From: Candidatus Blautia intestinigallinarum
GTDB lineage: Bacteria; Bacillota; Clostridia; Lachnospirales; Lachnospiraceae
Assembly (NCBI GenBank): GCA_019112635.1
Contig: DXIX01000017.1
Span: 62,001-126,000, forward strand
Reading direction: 5' to 3'
DNA length: 64,000 nt
Shown here: one piece after another, positions 51,808 to 60,655 of the stretch
How the letters are laid out: each line of letters begins with the position of its first letter
Position numbering within the stretch: position 1 is the stretch's first letter
Translations under genes and position numbers: made by a program
The notes under the pieces: model-generated
What the model was told of the DNA's origin: nothing
The model's database searches: none
Seen by the model: the letters and a program-made list of their open reading frames with translations, nothing else

Positions 51808-51955
51808 CGACATATGTTCTATCACAATGGAGATTTTTTTTTGCTGAAATTACTAGAAGATGAAGCGGAAAGCAAAAGTGCTCCCAGGAGTTAGTTTTTA
51901 GCCAGAGAGCAGTCTCCAGAGAAAGTATACTATTAAGAAAGAGGAGGTCGTTTTT

Positions 51956-52513
51956 TTGGTTGACAGACAAAAAGTAGAGCAAGCGATACGTCTGTACCTG
52001 GAAGGAATCGGAGAAGACGTGAATCGTGAGGGCTTACTGGATACCCCATCTCGTATTGCCCGTATGTGCGAGGAAGTTTTTGGCGGGTTGGATCAGGACC
52101 CGGGGATCTATCTGGAGAAACAGTTTTCCGTGGAAAACAATGAGATGGTTATAGAGAAAGACATTACCTTCTATTCCATGTGTGAACATCATCTGCTTCC
52201 GTTCTACGGAAAAGCTCATATTGCCTATATTCCCAATGAGAAGGTGACAGGGCTGAGCAAACTGGCCAGGACGGTGGAAGTTTACGCGAGAAGACCGCAG
52301 ATTCAGGAGAAGATGACGGTACAGATTGCGGATGCGCTTCAAAAATATCTGGATCCCAAGGGTGTGATGGTGATGTTGGAAGCAGAACACACCTGTATGA
52401 CCATGAGAGGAATCAAGAAACCGGGAACCAAGACAGTGACTACTGTCACGAGAGGTGAATTTAAAGGAAATTATGAGCTGCAGAAAATGTTTCTGCAGAT
52501 GGTGAAAGACTGA
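51956..52513 (+). CDS. folE: GTP cyclohydrolase I
   Basis: First enzyme of folate synthesis, GTP to 7,8-dihydroneopterin triphosphate. 185 residues. [18 protein letters not shown] carries zinc ligands, HTCMTMRGI the third Cys, and the start [15 protein letters not shown] is typical. The start is TTG (51956), 8 bp after GAGGAGG. First gene of the riboswitch-controlled operon; the HD gene overlaps its stop by one base. Confidence 0.95.
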   Translation: MVDRQKVEQAIRLYLEGIGEDVNREGLLDTPSRIARMCEEVFGGLDQDPGIYLEKQFSVENNEMVIEKDITFYSMCEHHLLPFYGKAHIAYIPNEKVTGLSKLARTVEVYARRPQIQEKMTVQIADALQKYLDPKGVMVMLEAEHTCMTMRGIKKPGTKTVTTVTRGEFKGNYELQKMFLQMVKD

Positions 52514-52995
52514 TGAGCAAGATTCAGAAAATATGGGAGCACCCCTTGTATCAGGAACATTACCTGAGAATTCAGGAGCTGGAGAAGGAGCGCAGATTGT
52601 GCTGCCATACGCTGGAGCATTTTCTCGCAGTGGCCAGGCTGACTTATATCTATGTTCTGGAGGAAGGTCTGGAGGTTTCCAGAAGGATCATCTATGCGGC
52701 AGGTCTGCTGCATGATATCGGAAAAGATCTTCAGTACACCCAGGGGATTCCCCATGAGGAGGCAAGTGCCAGAATCGCGGAAAAAATTCTGAGAGACTGT
52801 GGGTTTGCAGCGGATGAAAGTGAGATGATTCTGGATCTTATTCTGACGCACCGGAAGAAGAAAAAGGCGCAGAAGGCACGGCTGAATGAATTGTTTTACA
52901 AGGCGGACAAAGGGTCCCGCAACTGTCTGATCTGTCCGGCAATTGCAGAGTGTAACTGGTCTATCGAGAAGAAAAATATGAGGATACGTTATTAG
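52513..52995 (+). CDS. HD-domain phosphohydrolase in the folate operon
   Basis: 160 residues. HD motifs: HTLEHFLAVARL (first His), GLLHDIGKDLQY (HD pair) and ILTHRKKKK (later His). The C-terminal CLICPAIAECNW may hold a metal. Its place between folE and folP, overlapping folE (TGATG), suggests a folate step. The unassigned one here is removal of phosphates from dihydroneopterin triphosphate. That role is inference; HD enzymes also hydrolyse nucleotides. Confidence 0.82.
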   Translation: MSKIQKIWEHPLYQEHYLRIQELEKERRLCCHTLEHFLAVARLTYIYVLEEGLEVSRRIIYAAGLLHDIGKDLQYTQGIPHEEASARIAEKILRDCGFAADESEMILDLILTHRKKKKAQKARLNELFYKADKGSRNCLICPAIAECNWSIEKKNMRIRY

Positions 52996-53007
52996 GAGGC
53001 AGCAGGA

Positions 53008-53814
53008 ATGAAGATCGGCAATCGGGAATTTGACGTGAACAATAAGACTTACATCATGGGAATTTTGAATGTGACTCCGGATTCTTTTTCAGACGGAGGA
53101 AAATGGAATCAGATGGATGCGGCTCTGGCCCATGTGGAGGATATGATCCGGGAAGGCGCGGATATCATCGATGTGGGAGGAGAATCCACCCGTCCGGGAT
53201 TTGCCAAGGTGGAGGCAGAGGAAGAGGCTTCAAGAGTTCTGCCTGTTATCGAGGCGATTCACAGCAGGTTCGATGTTCCCATCTCTGTGGATACTTATAA
53301 AGCAGTGGTGGCTGAGCAGGCCATTCAGGCAGGGGCCAGCCTGGTGAATGATGTCTGGGGATTTAAGAAAGATCCGGATATGGCAGGCGTGGTGGCAAAG
53401 TATAACGCTGTCTGCTGTCTGATGCACAATAAGTCAGAGGCAGTGTATGATAACTTTCTGGTGGATATGCTGCATGAGACACAGGAATGTGTGAATCTGG
53501 CGGTGGCTGCCGGAGTGAAAAAGGAAAATATCATTCTGGATCCGGGTGTGGGATTCGGAAAAACCTATGAGATGAATCTGCTCACGATCCGACGTCTGGA
53601 TCTGTTCCGGGAACTGGGGTATCCGGTGCTTCTGGGAACTTCCAGAAAATCAGTAATCGGTATGACTTTGGATCTGCCAGCAGATCAGAGAGTCGAAGGA
53701 ACGCTGGCCACAACGGTGATGGGCGTGATGAGCGGATGTGCGTTTGTTCGGGTTCATGATATAAAAGAAAATAAAAGAGTCATTATGATGACAGAAGCTA
53801 TTTTAGGTAAATGA
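53008..53814 (+). CDS. folP: Dihydropteroate synthase
   Basis: Joins dihydropterin pyrophosphate and p-aminobenzoate; the sulfonamide target. 268 residues, TIM barrel with GILNVTPDSFSDGG near residue 15, DVGGESTRPG near residue 52 and DPGVGFGKT near residue 178. AGGAGG precedes the ATG. A terminator-like hairpin separates it from the folB-folK gene. Confidence 0.97.
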   Translation: MKIGNREFDVNNKTYIMGILNVTPDSFSDGGKWNQMDAALAHVEDMIREGADIIDVGGESTRPGFAKVEAEEEASRVLPVIEAIHSRFDVPISVDTYKAVVAEQAIQAGASLVNDVWGFKKDPDMAGVVAKYNAVCCLMHNKSEAVYDNFLVDMLHETQECVNLAVAAGVKKENIILDPGVGFGKTYEMNLLTIRRLDLFRELGYPVLLGTSRKSVIGMTLDLPADQRVEGTLATTVMGVMSGCAFVRVHDIKENKRVIMMTEAILGK

Positions 53815-53828
53815 CAGGAATGAAGACT

Positions 53829-53900
53829 GCTGCACATTCACAGGACGACTGCCGGATTCTGATATTTTAAGGCACGGACAGGAATGTGCAGCGTTTTTTT
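53829..53900 (+). terminator. Terminator inside the folate operon
   Basis: GCTGCACATTC (53829-53839) pairs perfectly with GAATGTGCAGC (53882-53892), followed by G and seven T. The 42-base loop has a small inner TGCC/GGCA stem. Confidence 0.8.
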
Positions 53901-53926
53901 ATCAGACGGAAACAAAGGAGGATGAG

Positions 53927-54751
53927 ATGGATCAGATTATTATCGATGGATTGGAAATTTTTGCGAATCACGGGGTGTTTCCGGAAGAAAACCGTCTGGG
54001 ACAGAAATTTGTGGTCTCTGTGGTTTTGTATCTGGATACGAGAAGAGCAGGAAAAAGTGATGATCTGGAACAATCTGTAAACTATGGGGAGGTCAGCCAG
54101 AGAATCACAGACTTTATCCAGAATCACACCTATCAGCTGATAGAGACCGTTGCGGAAAAGACAGCGGAGGACCTTCTGCTTCATTATTCCATGGTGCAAA
54201 AGGTTCAGTTTCGTATTGAAAAACCCTGGGCTCCGGTGGGGCTTCCCCTGCGCACTGTGGGAATTCAGATCGAGAGAGAATGGCATACAGCCTATGTGGC
54301 ATTTGGCTCGAATCTTGGAGATAAAAAAGCTTACCTGGATCAGGCCATTGAGGGGCTGTCCAAAACCAAAGGATGCCAGGTCGTGCGGGTGTCGGATTAT
54401 ATTGTCACAGAACCCTACGGCGGTGTGGAGCAGGAAGAATTTCTGAACGGCGCGCTGTGTCTGCGCACACTTCTGACTTCGGACGAACTTCTGGACCGGC
54501 TGCATGAACTGGAGCAGGATGCGAAGAGAGAGCGGATTGTCCGCTGGGGTCCCAGAACCCTTGATCTTGATATTCTGTTCTATGATGACCAGGTGATTGA
54601 TACCAAGACTCTCCACGTTCCGCACATTGATCTGCAGAACCGGGATTTCGTCTTAAAGCCCATGGCACAGATTGCACCTTATCTGAGACATCCTGTGCTC
54701 AATCAGACCATGGAACAGCTCTGGGCGAAGCTTCAGGAGCAGGGGCAATGA
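53927..54751 (+). CDS. folBK: Bifunctional dihydroneopterin aldolase / HPPK
   Basis: 274 residues joining two folate enzymes. FolB (about 1-118; IIIDGLEIFANHGVFPEEN, with the catalytic Glu and NYGEVSQ) is followed by FolK pyrophosphokinase (about 123-274; AYVAFGSNLGDKKAYL and the signature RWGPRTLDLDILFYDD). Such fusions occur in other Firmicutes. It starts after AAAGGAGGATGAG. The next gene overlaps by 4 bp. Confidence 0.95.
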   Translation: MDQIIIDGLEIFANHGVFPEENRLGQKFVVSVVLYLDTRRAGKSDDLEQSVNYGEVSQRITDFIQNHTYQLIETVAEKTAEDLLLHYSMVQKVQFRIEKPWAPVGLPLRTVGIQIEREWHTAYVAFGSNLGDKKAYLDQAIEGLSKTKGCQVVRVSDYIVTEPYGGVEQEEFLNGALCLRTLLTSDELLDRLHELEQDAKRERIVRWGPRTLDLDILFYDDQVIDTKTLHVPHIDLQNRDFVLKPMAQIAPYLRHPVLNQTMEQLWAKLQEQGQ

Positions 54752-55437
54752 GAGAGCTTATAGGAAAGCTGAAACGGATCAAGGGCGTGGTCTTCGACAT
54801 GGACGGGCTGATGTTTGACAGTGAGAGAATTGTCCAGTATTCCTGGAATGAGGCTGGTCAGCAGATGGGATACGGTCTTTTGGGAGATGAGAATATGTGT
54901 CACACCATTGGATTTAATATGGCCCGCCGGCAGGAATATTTTTATAAAAAATACGGACAGGATTTTCCTTTTGAGGAATTTAAGGAGAGATACCGGAAAT
55001 CTTACGCAGAATATGTGGACAGGCATGGGGTGCCTGCCAAGGAAGGACTTCATGAACTTTTGGAGGTGCTCTGGAGGCGGAAGATTCCCATGGCGATTGC
55101 CACATCTTCCAGCTATGAACATGCCAGACGAAATGTGGAAAAAGAGCGGATTGCCGGGTATTTTCAGGGAATGGTCACCGGCAATATGGTCACGGAGGGA
55201 AAGCCTTCCCCGGAGATTTATCGAAAGGCCTGTGAGCTGCTCAGTGTGGAACCGGAAAAAGCGCTGGCGTTGGAGGATTCTCTTCATGGGATTCTCTCTG
55301 CGCACCGGGCAGGAATGGTGACCGTGATGGTTCCGGACCTCATAAAGGATTCTTCTTCGGTGGACGGAATTTTGGATGGAAAGGCCGCGTCACTTCTGGA
55401 AGTTGCGAGATGGATTGAGGATGAAGAAAATGAGTGA
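54748..55437 (+). CDS. HAD hydrolase, beta-phosphoglucomutase type
   Basis: 229 residues. Motif I FDMDGLMFDSERI, motif II ATSSSYEHAR, then KPSPEIY and ALEDSLHGILSA. The helical cap places it in HAD subclass I with pgmB-like and phosphatase members. ATGA overlap with folBK suggests co-translation. It might dephosphorylate a pterin intermediate or be unrelated to folate. Confidence 0.87.
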   Translation: MRELIGKLKRIKGVVFDMDGLMFDSERIVQYSWNEAGQQMGYGLLGDENMCHTIGFNMARRQEYFYKKYGQDFPFEEFKERYRKSYAEYVDRHGVPAKEGLHELLEVLWRRKIPMAIATSSSYEHARRNVEKERIAGYFQGMVTGNMVTEGKPSPEIYRKACELLSVEPEKALALEDSLHGILSAHRAGMVTVMVPDLIKDSSSVDGILDGKAASLLEVARWIEDEENE

Positions 55438-56263
55438 GAAAGTAAAATGTATTGCCTTGGACTTGGACGGGACGCTTCTGTCCGACGGCAAGGGAGTTTC
55501 CCAGGAGAACAAAAGGGCACTGAGACGGGCGATGGATCAGGGAGTTCATGTGGTAATTGCAAGTGGGAGAGCTTATACTTCTCTTCCCAGGGAATTGCTG
55601 GAGATTCCGGGGATTGAATATGCAATCACATCCAACGGGGCGAAGGTCTACCGGATTTCAACCAATGAATGTCTGCGTGTGACAAGAATGACACCAAAGT
55701 CCGTGCGAAAAATCCGCCGGATTGTCCAGGGGATGCAGGTGACAGAGGAAATTTTTCTGGACGGACAGCCTTATGCGCCGGCAGCTTATGTGGAAAATCC
55801 TCAGGCTTATGGAATTTTCAAAGGAGCGGTTCCTTACATCCAAAATACCAGAATTCCCGTGGAGGATGTGGATGCTTTTTTTGAGCAGCATGAAAATGAG
55901 CTGGAGTGTCTGGACTATATTTTGAAAAACCCGCAGGAGAGGGAGAAAATCTGGAAATTGCTGGAAGAAGAGGTTGAAGATATCTATGTGACTTCTTCCA
56001 TGCAAAACCGCCTGGAGATCTCTCACCGGGACGCGGGAAAGAGCAGAGCCTATGCCTGGCTGCTGGGAGAACTTGGCGTTCCGGCGTCTCAGGCAGCGGC
56101 GTTTGGAGATGGAGACAATGACTGGGAAATGCTGGCCATGTCCGGATATGGAATTGCCATGGGAAATGCCACAGAAAAATGTAAAAGTGCGGCATTTGCG
56201 GTGACAAAGACCAATGAGGAGTCCGGAGTGGCTTACGCGTTTTCGGAATTTTTGGATATTTAA
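55430..56263 (+). CDS. Cof-type HAD phosphatase
   Basis: 277 residues with motif I LDLDGTLLSDGKG, VVIASGR, the C2b alpha/beta cap and the C-terminal motif AAFGDGDNDWEMLAMSG. Members dephosphorylate sugar phosphates, FMN or other small phosphates. ATG 55430 lies nine bases after GAGG; the ATG at 55421 overlaps that site. The gene overlaps the preceding HAD gene by 8 bp. Confidence 0.88.
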   Translation: MSEKVKCIALDLDGTLLSDGKGVSQENKRALRRAMDQGVHVVIASGRAYTSLPRELLEIPGIEYAITSNGAKVYRISTNECLRVTRMTPKSVRKIRRIVQGMQVTEEIFLDGQPYAPAAYVENPQAYGIFKGAVPYIQNTRIPVEDVDAFFEQHENELECLDYILKNPQEREKIWKLLEEEVEDIYVTSSMQNRLEISHRDAGKSRAYAWLLGELGVPASQAAAFGDGDNDWEMLAMSGYGIAMGNATEKCKSAAFAVTKTNEESGVAYAFSEFLDI

Positions 56264-56280
56264 GAGCGGAGGCAGATATT

Positions 56281-57213
56281 ATGGATGAGAGTATCAAATA
56301 TTTATTCGGCCCCATCCCTTCCAGAAGGCTGGGGCGTTCTCTGGGGGTGAGCCCGATTCCGGAGCAGACCTGTAATTATACTTGTGTGTATTGTCAGTTG
56401 GGAAGAACCACTCATATGACAAACAAACGCCAGAACTTCTTCCCCTGTGAGGAGATTCTGGAAGAATTCCGCCGCTATACACAGAAAGAACAGAACTTTG
56501 ATGTGGTGACTGTGGTAGGAGAAGGAGAGCCGACTCTGTACGAAGATCTGGGGCGGCTGCTCATTGGACTGAAAGAGCTGACAGACAAACCGGTGGCGGT
56601 TATCACAAACGGAGCACTGCTCTATGACAAAAAGGTGAGAGAGGATCTGTGTCATGCGGATATTGTGCTGCCTTCTATGGATGCGGTGGATGAGGAGATG
56701 TTTCACAAGATTGACCGCCCGTATGGAAGAATCAAGTTTGATCAGGTCTGCCAGGGATTGATCGATTTCTCAAAGGAGTACCAAGGAGAGTTGTACCTGG
56801 AAATTATGCTTCTGGAAGGACTGAACTGTGATGATGAAAGTCTGGATAAGTTTGCCCGGATGCTGAAAGAGATCCGGTATGACAGAGTCTATGTGAACAC
56901 GGCGGTACGCCCTCCGGCAGAGGATAATGTGGTGCCGGCGGACAAGGAGACGATGGAGAGAGCTGCGGCCAGACTGGGAGCAATTAGTATTGACACCCTG
57001 ACCAGCGGCAGTTTTATCAGTGAGATTGAAGATCCCATGGAGGCAGTGGTAAGTATTTGCAGGCGTCATCCCATGAATCAGTTCGAGATTCAGAGTTTTC
57101 TGGATTCACGGAATGTGGAAAATTCCCAGGAGTTTTTCGAGAGACTGAACAAGAACCCTTCGCTGACTGTGGTTCATTACAAGGGAATATCCACCTACCG
57201 ATACAAAGAATGA
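56281..57213 (+). CDS. Radical SAM protein of unknown substrate
   Basis: 310 residues. Starts with FGPIPSRRLGRSLGVSPIP and the [4Fe-4S] motif CNYTCVYC (CX3CX2C, about 31-38), then VGEGEPTLY as the SAM motif. It resembles COG0731-type Fe-S oxidoreductases. The C-terminal part (about 235-310) looks like a winged helix. It lies 17 bp after the Cof phosphatase gene and may be part of the same long transcript. Confidence 0.85.
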   Translation: MDESIKYLFGPIPSRRLGRSLGVSPIPEQTCNYTCVYCQLGRTTHMTNKRQNFFPCEEILEEFRRYTQKEQNFDVVTVVGEGEPTLYEDLGRLLIGLKELTDKPVAVITNGALLYDKKVREDLCHADIVLPSMDAVDEEMFHKIDRPYGRIKFDQVCQGLIDFSKEYQGELYLEIMLLEGLNCDDESLDKFARMLKEIRYDRVYVNTAVRPPAEDNVVPADKETMERAAARLGAISIDTLTSGSFISEIEDPMEAVVSICRRHPMNQFEIQSFLDSRNVENSQEFFERLNKNPSLTVVHYKGISTYRYKE

Positions 57214-57240
57214 CATTAGACAGAAAGGATTATAGAAAAT

Positions 57241-58113
57241 ATGAAACCAACGATGAAACGGGTGGCGGCAATTCATGATCTGTCTGGTTTTGGCAGAGCA
57301 TCTTTGTGCTCCATCATTCCCACACTGTCTTCCATGGGAATACAGGTCTGTCCGGTGCCCACAGCGATCTTGTCCACACATTCAGGAGGGTTTCGGGAGT
57401 ACACATTTGAGGATCTGACGGACACAATTCCGGCTTACATGGCACATTGGAAAAAGTTGAATCTTCACTTTGACTGTATTTATTCCGGATTTCTGGGTTC
57501 TCCGGTACAGACTCAGATGGTGGCAGATATTTTTGACGATTTCGCGGATGAGAATACTCTTGTGGTGGTGGATCCGGTTATGGGAGACAATGGCGGGCTT
57601 TACAGTTCGATTCCGGAATCCATGGTTCCTCAGATGCGTAGACTGGTGAATAAGGCAGACATTATTGTCCCCAATTACACGGAAGCGGCCCTTTTGCTGG
57701 ACGAGGATGTGAAAGGATACCGCGGCAATGAGGAACTGAAGGAATGGCTGAGAAGACTGTCGGATCTGGGACCGGATACGGTGCTGATTACCAGTGCGCC
57801 GGATGAGGAGAGACCGGAGATGATGAATGTCATCGCCTATGAAAAAGAGAGCGATACCTACTGGAAGGTGGCCAGCCGTCTGCTTCACGATTATTATCCA
57901 GGGACGGGAGATATCTTTGCCAGTGTAATGATTGGTTCTCTTTTGAAGGGAGAGAGTCTTCCGGGAGCGATTGACTGGGCGGCACAGTTTGTCTCCCAGT
58001 GTATCAAAGTCAGCAGCGGTTATGACTATGAACGCAGGGATGGTGTACAGCTGGAGCGGGTTCTCCCTCTGCTTCATCAGGATCATTTGATTAATGGATA
58101 TGAGAGATTTTAA
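57241..58113 (+). CDS. pdxK: Pyridoxal/pyridoxamine kinase
   Basis: 290-residue ribokinase-fold enzyme that salvages vitamin B6. HDLSGFGRASL at the N-terminus, GFLGSPVQ, VVVDPVMGDNGGLY and the catalytic region YYPGTGDIFASVM (Asp in GTGD) match the PdxY/PdxK family. The start follows AAAGGAT; a second ATG four codons later is possible. Last gene rightward before a convergent regulator. Confidence 0.9.
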   Translation: MKPTMKRVAAIHDLSGFGRASLCSIIPTLSSMGIQVCPVPTAILSTHSGGFREYTFEDLTDTIPAYMAHWKKLNLHFDCIYSGFLGSPVQTQMVADIFDDFADENTLVVVDPVMGDNGGLYSSIPESMVPQMRRLVNKADIIVPNYTEAALLLDEDVKGYRGNEELKEWLRRLSDLGPDTVLITSAPDEERPEMMNVIAYEKESDTYWKVASRLLHDYYPGTGDIFASVMIGSLLKGESLPGAIDWAAQFVSQCIKVSSGYDYERRDGVQLERVLPLLHQDHLINGYERF

Positions 58114-58122
58114 GCATTTTTT

Positions 58123-58164
58123 GAGGGCAGTGCCTTTTGTCTTTTAGACAGAGGCACTGTCCTC
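58123..58164. terminator. Hairpin between convergent pdxK and the PucR-type gene
   Basis: GAGGGCAGTGCCT (58123-58135) pairs with AGGCACTGTCCTC (58152-58164), with one G-U. It overlaps the regulator's stop codon. No clear T-tract follows on either strand, so termination is uncertain. Confidence 0.45.
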
Positions 58165-59670
58165 TTCCATTTCAATGAGACGGAAGGAGAGCATCAGATA
58201 GAGAAGCTCCTCGGTGTCACTGAGATCAGATTTCAGGATTTGCTTGATTTTCTCCAGACGGTACAGAAAAGTGCTCCGGTGGATATAGAGTGCCTTGGCA
58301 GTCTGCACCGCGTTCATGTGATGATCCAGATAGAGCTTTAAGGTTTTCAGATACTCTGTGTGGTGATTTTCATCGACGTATTTCAGCTGCAGTAGGTTCT
58401 CGTGGCAGATCATGTAACTGGGAAGACGGCGAGTACATTCCCGGAGAATAAAGGGAAAAGATACATCGTTAAAGGGATGAATCCACTGGGTGGGAGCGTA
58501 GTTTTTTCCCAGTTCCAGGGCGATTTTGGCCTGGACATACTGGCGGCGCAGATTCATGTGTCCCAGCATGGAGCGGCTGTATCCGGTCTGCAGATAACTG
58601 TCATGTACGAAGTAGAAAAGCTTCTGAGTGATATCATCGATGGTCAGTTCTCCCAGAGTCAGGTTCACGAAGGTGACGATGAAAGAACGGTGTACCAGGG
58701 AGCAGGAATGGGGCAGCAGATTTTCCAGATAGGTGGTGATGGAAAGAGCTGTCAGGTTCTTCTGGTCCAGGTCGGTGATTTCCAGGATAAAGCAGAAATA
58801 GTAATTGGAGGAAGACCAGCCGAGGGCGGTCAGTTTCTGGCTCATAGTCACGTAGTCAGCGGTGGGGTCATTGAGAATGGATGTGAAGATTGGTTTGAAA
58901 TCCTGTTCCCGGTTGCTGCGGTGCATGGTGTTGTGCTCCAGAGCGTGTTCGATCATAGATGTCAGAATTTCCAGCAGAAATCCCTGGGACTCCCGAAGCG
59001 GGCCCTCTTCTTCCAGCAATAGCAGACGGTGTGTGGTGCGGCCGCTGCGTTTCAGATTCACGCACAGAGAGCCGTCGCCGGTGATTTCCTTCGGATAGAA
59101 GAAATACCCGTCCAGTTCCCGCACAGAGTTGTAGAGGGCATCCTTTTTCAACTTGACTACCTGATGATAGGAATCCTCAGAAGAGCCCATCACTTTTTCG
59201 TGAAAGCGGGCGTGTCTGGATCCGACAGAGGCGATGATGACGAAATCCATGCCGATTACCATCAGCGGGTTGCCCAGAAAAGGATAGCTCAGTTCAAGAA
59301 TCTGTTGAATGGATTGTCCATGGATTCTGGAAGAGAGAAGAGCCTCATACCACTGTTCAGCCTGGTCGAAGATATCCTGTATCGCATTGAAAAGTGTCTC
59401 TGTGGAGATGGAGCCGTCTGTGATACAGACATAAGGCAGGGGAGGGGAAAGGGGACGATCCTGGCCGGTCAGAAAAAACAAAGCCCCCGGGTCAGTGATT
59501 GGGATCAGAGAGGGATCCTCTGTGATATATATGCGGTCTGTATCGAGAACTGTAGCACCGGTACAGAAGACCGGGCGTCCAAGCTCCGGCTGCAGGGACA
59601 GGTGTTCTGGCGTGTAGATGGGATAGTTCTTTTTCAGCTCCTCCAGCAGGTAAGCGGCGCTTAATTTCAT
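58144..59670 (-). CDS. PucR/CdaR-type transcriptional regulator
   Basis: 508 residues. A long N-terminal sensor region and a GGDEF-like middle (about 260-400) lead to a C-terminal helix-turn-helix of the PucR family (LKLYLDHHMNAVQTAKALYIHRST, about 440-485). Such proteins regulate catabolic operons in response to the pathway substrate. It is divergent from the corrinoid methyltransferase operon with a palindrome in between. The start follows AAGGAGG. Confidence 0.85.
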   Translation of the reverse strand: MKLSAAYLLEELKKNYPIYTPEHLSLQPELGRPVFCTGATVLDTDRIYITEDPSLIPITDPGALFFLTGQDRPLSPPLPYVCITDGSISTETLFNAIQDIFDQAEQWYEALLSSRIHGQSIQQILELSYPFLGNPLMVIGMDFVIIASVGSRHARFHEKVMGSSEDSYHQVVKLKKDALYNSVRELDGYFFYPKEITGDGSLCVNLKRSGRTTHRLLLLEEEGPLRESQGFLLEILTSMIEHALEHNTMHRSNREQDFKPIFTSILNDPTADYVTMSQKLTALGWSSSNYYFCFILEITDLDQKNLTALSITTYLENLLPHSCSLVHRSFIVTFVNLTLGELTIDDITQKLFYFVHDSYLQTGYSRSMLGHMNLRRQYVQAKIALELGKNYAPTQWIHPFNDVSFPFILRECTRRLPSYMICHENLLQLKYVDENHHTEYLKTLKLYLDHHMNAVQTAKALYIHRSTFLYRLEKIKQILKSDLSDTEELLYLMLSFRLIEMEEDSASV

Positions 59671-59692
59671 GTAAAAACCTCCTTATATGTTC

Positions 59693-59711
59693 TTCCTACA
59701 TATTGTAGGAA
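59693..59711. promoter_or_regulatory. Palindrome between regulator and methyltransferase operon
   Basis: TTCCTACA, three bases, TGTAGGAA: a perfect 8-bp inverted repeat that covers the regulator's -10 box. It is a likely autoregulatory site. Confidence 0.7.
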
Positions 59712-59730
59712 AACAAGGAAAAAATGTCAA
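59702..59730 (-). promoter_or_regulatory. Promoter of the PucR-type regulator
   Basis: Minus strand TTGACA (59730-59725), 17 bp, TACAAT (59707-59702). Confidence 0.8.
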
Positions 59731-59741
59731 TGATATGCGGA

Positions 59742-59771
59742 TTGAATCTGAAAAAAAGAAGATGTTATAAT
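59742..59771 (+). promoter_or_regulatory. Promoter of the corrinoid methyltransferase operon
   Basis: TTGAAT (59742-59747), 18 bp, TATAAT (59766-59771) with an upstream TG. Confidence 0.78.
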
Positions 59772-59802
59772 AATTTCAGTTTTAAGGAGGTGCGCGAAAG
59801 AC

Positions 59803-60606
59803 ATGATTATTATTGGAGAAAAGATTAACGGCTCCATTCCGTCTGTGGCGGAAGCGATCGCCAACAGAGATGCGGAATTCATCAAACAGAGAGCAATTGC
59901 ACAGGCTAATGCCAATGCCACTTACATAGACTGCTGCGCTTCGGTGGAGGAGAATATTGAAGTGGAGACCTTGAAATGGATGATTGACTGTATACAGGAA
60001 GTGACAGATGTTCCCATCAGTGTAGACAGTCCAAGTCCCAGAGTGTTGGCGGAGGCCTTTAAATTTTGTAAAAAACCGGGATTGATCAACTCTGTCTCCA
60101 TGGAGGGCGACAAAGTCGATATCATTTTTCCATTGATCGCGGATACGAAATGGGAAGTGATCTGCCTGCTCAGTGATGATACAGGAATACCGAAGACAGC
60201 AGAGGACCGTCTCCGTGTGTTTGATAAAATTATGGAAAAGGCAAAGGAATACAAGATTGCTCCAAGCCGTCTCCACATTGATCCGCTGGTTGAGATGCTC
60301 TGCACCTCAGAGGATGGAATCGCGCTGAATACCAAGGTGATAAGCACAATCCGGAAGCAGTATCCGGACATCCACATTACAGCTGCAATCAGCAATATTT
60401 CATTCAACCTTCCGGTGAGAAAACTGATTAACATGGGATTCGCGGTACTGGCTATGAATGCGGGACTGGACAGTGCGATTATGGATCCGACCAACAGGGA
60501 TCTTCTGGCGCTGGTTTATGCGACAGAGGCTCTGCTGGGAAATGATGACTATTGTATGGAGTACATCGGCGCATACCGGGAAGGTTTGATCGGACCGAAG
60601 AAATGA
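59803..60606 (+). CDS. Methyltetrahydrofolate:corrinoid methyltransferase (MT2 type)
   Basis: 267 residues, pterin-binding TIM barrel related to dihydropteroate synthase, AcsE and MtvA: GEKINGSIPSVAEAI, ANATYIDCCAS, ISVDSPSPRVLAEAF, LINSVSMEGDK and HIDPLVEML. In such systems it moves a methyl group between the corrinoid protein and tetrahydrofolate. AAGGAGG precedes the start. First gene of a three-gene methyl-transfer operon. Confidence 0.9.
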   Translation: MIIIGEKINGSIPSVAEAIANRDAEFIKQRAIAQANANATYIDCCASVEENIEVETLKWMIDCIQEVTDVPISVDSPSPRVLAEAFKFCKKPGLINSVSMEGDKVDIIFPLIADTKWEVICLLSDDTGIPKTAEDRLRVFDKIMEKAKEYKIAPSRLHIDPLVEMLCTSEDGIALNTKVISTIRKQYPDIHITAAISNISFNLPVRKLINMGFAVLAMNAGLDSAIMDPTNRDLLALVYATEALLGNDDYCMEYIGAYREGLIGPKK

Positions 60607-60655
60607 AAAAGAAAATGTCATAAAAGAGTGCAATACAAAAAAGGAGGATATGACA

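Noticed and set aside
51706-51894. 62-codon frame overlapping the THF riboswitch
   Set aside because: It starts in the aptamer core, without a ribosome binding site.
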